Origin: Tenericutes bacterium ADurb.BinA155
GTDB lineage: Bacteria > Bacillota_I > Bacilli_A > RFN20 > CAG-826
Length of the DNA stretch: 7,646 nt
Assembly: GCA_002068375.1 (NCBI GenBank)
Contig: MVZL01000055.1
Span: forward strand, 1 to 7,646
Reading direction: 5' to 3'
Shown: one piece after another, positions 6,150 to 7,646 of the stretch
Numbering within the stretch: position 1 is the first letter of the stretch
Layout of the letters: every line of letters begins with the position of its first letter
Notes under the pieces: generated by a model
The model's database searches: none
Seen by the model: only the letters and a program-made list of their open reading frames with translations
What the model was told of the DNA's origin: nothing
Position numbers and translations under genes: made by a program

Positions 6150-7364
6150 ATGAAACGCGCACTGGTCCTTTGCGGAGGTGGATCCCTCGGCTCCTACGAA
6201 ATCGGAGCTTGGAGAAAAATCAGAGAAAAAGGCCTGAAATTCGATATCATCACCGGGGCCTCGATCGGAGCGATCAACGGGGCGATGGTCGTAATGGACG
6301 ATTACCCGACGGCTTTAGCGATGTGGGAGAAGATCAACACCGATGAAGTGATGCGTTATGGCATCGACCTCGATCGGAGCTTTTGGGACGAAGTCGATTT
6401 CCATAAGGGATCCCGTTTTCAGAAGTTCTTAGGGACCTATCTTAAGAAAAACGGGGTGGACAACACCCCCTTCCGCGATTTGATGAGCCACACGATCGAC
6501 TGCCAAAAGGTCGTCTCTTCTCCGATCAAATTCGGCTGCATCGCCACCGAATTCCCCTCGACCAAGGAGACCCGTTTCCTCATTAGCGGATCGAAGCCGA
6601 GCCAAGTGATCCCCTACCTCATGGCCTCGAGCGCTTGCTTTCCGATCTTCCCGAAATATAAGCTCAATGGCCGCCTCTATATCGATGGCGGTTGGCGGAA
6701 TAATCTTCCGATCGATTACGCGCTCGAACTAGGCGCGGATGAAGTGATCGCGGTCATCCTCCATAGTTTCCCTCCGATGCCGCAAAAGCCCCAATACTAT
6801 AAGGAGCTTCCTAACGTCACGGTGATCGAACCCTCGCTTCCCCAAGGCTCGATTATGTCCTTTAAGCAAGAAGCAATCCATTTCAATATGGAACTCGGCT
6901 ATCTCGATGCCGGCAAAGCCCTCGGGGATTATCGCGGCTATGCTTTTGCCTTTAGCAAAGAGGAAGACATCAGCGAAAAAGCCCATGCATTCTTTCAAGG
7001 CCTCATCGGCTTAGGAATCACGGTCTATATCGAAGCGAAAAAGATCCTCAAATGGCAAGGGAAAGAACCGGAAAGCGAAGAAGCCCTCTATCTACGGAAT
7101 CTCGAGCGGATCGCCCTTCTTTATAATATCAATGGAATCAAGCTTTATTCCGTGAACGAGCTTGAAGAAACGATCCGGCAGGCGATCCTCGCCTTTAAGC
7201 AGCCCATTCGGAAACGGAACCAAAAGTTCACCACGGCCGAACTTGAAAAATGGGACTTGCTTGAAGAAGCGAGCAACTATGCCCCACCGAAACCGATCGA
7301 CCGGACTAAAAAGGTCCTTCAGATCCTCGATATCCTAACCGCGCAGCATCTCTTCAAAAAGTGA
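6150..7364 (+). CDS. Patatin-like phospholipase
   Basis: A 404-residue protein of the bacterial patatin family, serine acyl-hydrolases acting on phospholipids or other acyl esters through a Ser/Asp dyad. Visible in order: the oxyanion-hole loop GGGSLG (residues 9-14), the nucleophile elbow GASIG with Ser38, and YIDGG with Asp179 as the second catalytic residue. Relatives commonly have Lys or Arg where this protein has Leu13. No signal peptide or membrane segment is seen, so it is probably cytosolic or membrane-peripheral. The core ends near residue 215; the remaining roughly 190 residues are helical and charged, with no domain recognised. The ATG at 6150 is preferred to an in-frame TTG at 6120, because homologues begin MKRALVL-like just before the glycine loop and the extension contains the extended -10 box. 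There is no Shine-Dalgarno. The stop directly abuts that of the convergent Nudix gene. Substrate cannot be told from sequence. Confidence 0.93.
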   Translation: MKRALVLCGGGSLGSYEIGAWRKIREKGLKFDIITGASIGAINGAMVVMDDYPTALAMWEKINTDEVMRYGIDLDRSFWDEVDFHKGSRFQKFLGTYLKKNGVDNTPFRDLMSHTIDCQKVVSSPIKFGCIATEFPSTKETRFLISGSKPSQVIPYLMASSACFPIFPKYKLNGRLYIDGGWRNNLPIDYALELGADEVIAVILHSFPPMPQKPQYYKELPNVTVIEPSLPQGSIMSFKQEAIHFNMELGYLDAGKALGDYRGYAFAFSKEEDISEKAHAFFQGLIGLGITVYIEAKKILKWQGKEPESEEALYLRNLERIALLYNINGIKLYSVNELEETIRQAILAFKQPIRKRNQKFTTAELEKWDLLEEASNYAPPKPIDRTKKVLQILDILTAQHLFKK

Positions 7365-7646
7365 TCAGCGTTGGGGATAGAAGGGGCCTAAGACTTCGGT
7401 GAGTTTGTTATCGTGATACACGAGAGTCAGCTGGAACGGCTGGCTCTTTTTTTCGGCTAATAAAGGTAAGAACACCCGATCGCCTTCCCAAAGATTAAGG
7501 TCGTTGATCTTGGCTTTCGGAATCCACGAAAGCGTTCCTTCGTCGCAAACGATTTCCTCGCCACTAAAGCGATCGCCGGTGTAGAGATACATCCGTTCGG
7601 GATCATAACGGTCATTCAGGAAGTCGATATAGCCCCGATAAACGTA
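7365..7646 (-). CDS. Nudix hydrolase, MutT/8-oxo-dGTPase type, C-terminal part
   Basis: The minus-strand frame enters from the window edge and ends at a TGA at 7365, giving 93 residues without the N-terminus. The sequence matches the C-terminal half of MutT-like 8-oxo-dGTP or general nucleoside-triphosphate diphosphatases: a strand reading MYLYTG, then CDEGTLSWIPKAKI, then the hallmark LNLWEGDRVFLPLL, and a final strand pair FQLTLVYHDNKL. The catalytic Nudix box (GX5EX7REUXEEXGU) should lie just beyond the window, so activity cannot be judged here. The family removes oxidised or surplus nucleotides by pyrophosphohydrolysis. An ATG at 7592 is internal, because the upstream codons (YRGYIDFLNDRYDPER) are conserved-looking and in frame. 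It is convergent with the patatin gene, with no bases between their stops. Confidence 0.88.
   Translation of the reverse strand, partial: YVYRGYIDFLNDRYDPERMYLYTGDRFSGEEIVCDEGTLSWIPKAKINDLNLWEGDRVFLPLLAEKKSQPFQLTLVYHDNKLTEVLGPFYPQR
7424..7453 (+). terminator. Intrinsic terminator for the patatin gene inside the Nudix coding region
   Basis: GAGTCAGC (7424-7431) pairs with GCTGGCTC (7439-7446) over eight positions, one a T-G wobble, around a 7-base loop, and is followed at once by seven T. It lies about 60 bases after the patatin stop on the plus strand, antisense to codons of the Nudix gene. It is the only good terminator seen downstream of the patatin gene within the window. Confidence 0.75.

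Noticed and set aside
6729..6998. 89-residue minus-strand frame inside the patatin gene
   Set aside because: Shadow of the patatin coding frame with no motif or ribosome binding site.
7330..7367. Terminator for the Nudix gene on the minus strand
   Set aside because: A short T run follows the stop, but no stable stem precedes it.
1..7646. Dense GATC, ATCGA and CGATCG strings as a possible uptake or methylation signal
   Set aside because: They follow codon choice (ATC followed by GAT, GAC or a G-starting codon, and TCG before AT-starting codons) and are in coding frame; no orientation bias or spacing was evident by eye.
1..7646. CRISPR arrays, tRNA or rRNA genes, insertion sequences, attachment sites
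   Set aside because: No regularly spaced repeats, cloverleaf or CCA-ended tRNA pattern, rRNA-like stretch, transposase or flanking inverted repeats were seen.

Overview
The window reads as a chromosomal segment of a bacterium using the standard code. Tryptophan is TGG throughout, and TGA serves as a terminal stop for three genes (ending at 3166, 7364 and 7365). Estimated by eye, the DNA is close to 50% GC, dense in coding sequence, with strong ATC/GAT/GAC/GCC codon preference. The gene content (XRE regulator with a membrane domain, MutT-type Nudix, patatin-like lipase, large signal-peptide proteins with no outer-membrane machinery) fits a Firmicutes/Bacilli-type host, perhaps an uncultured gut lineage related to Mollicutes. 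That placement is inference; no rRNA or marker gene is present.

Left half (1-4371): two minus-strand genes encode extracytoplasmic proteins. The first (4152 to 3166) is a 328-residue protein with an N-terminal membrane segment or possible lipobox. It is followed after 43 bases, with a recognisable ribosome binding site, by a very large secreted beta-rich protein that runs off the window start (at least 1040 residues, no stop). The large protein appears to contain four tandem modules of about 225-305 residues. A divergent gene (4372-4986) encodes an XRE DNA-binding domain fused to four membrane segments. The 219-base gap between the divergent starts holds promoter-like boxes and two perfect inverted repeats, so this regulator may control the exported pair, itself, or both.

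Middle (5003-6055): two minus-strand genes, a 109-residue SWIM zinc-finger protein and then a 223-residue protein with a weak TerB-like acidic motif. They lie between the regulator (convergent, separated by an intrinsic terminator whose loop carries the regulator's stop codon) and a divergent patatin-like phospholipase.

Right (6150-7646): the patatin-like lipase has its Ser/Asp dyad and a long C-terminal extension. Its TGA directly abuts the stop of a convergent, truncated MutT-type Nudix hydrolase. The best terminator for the lipase lies inside the Nudix coding region, so the two transcripts should overlap.

The most distinctive cross-gene signal is that four genes (starts at 4372, 5674, 6055 and 6150) have a 5-of-6 match to TATAAT ending 6-7 bases before their ATG and no usable Shine-Dalgarno. 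The downstream gene of the exported pair does have one. This suggests leaderless mRNAs for promoter-proximal genes.
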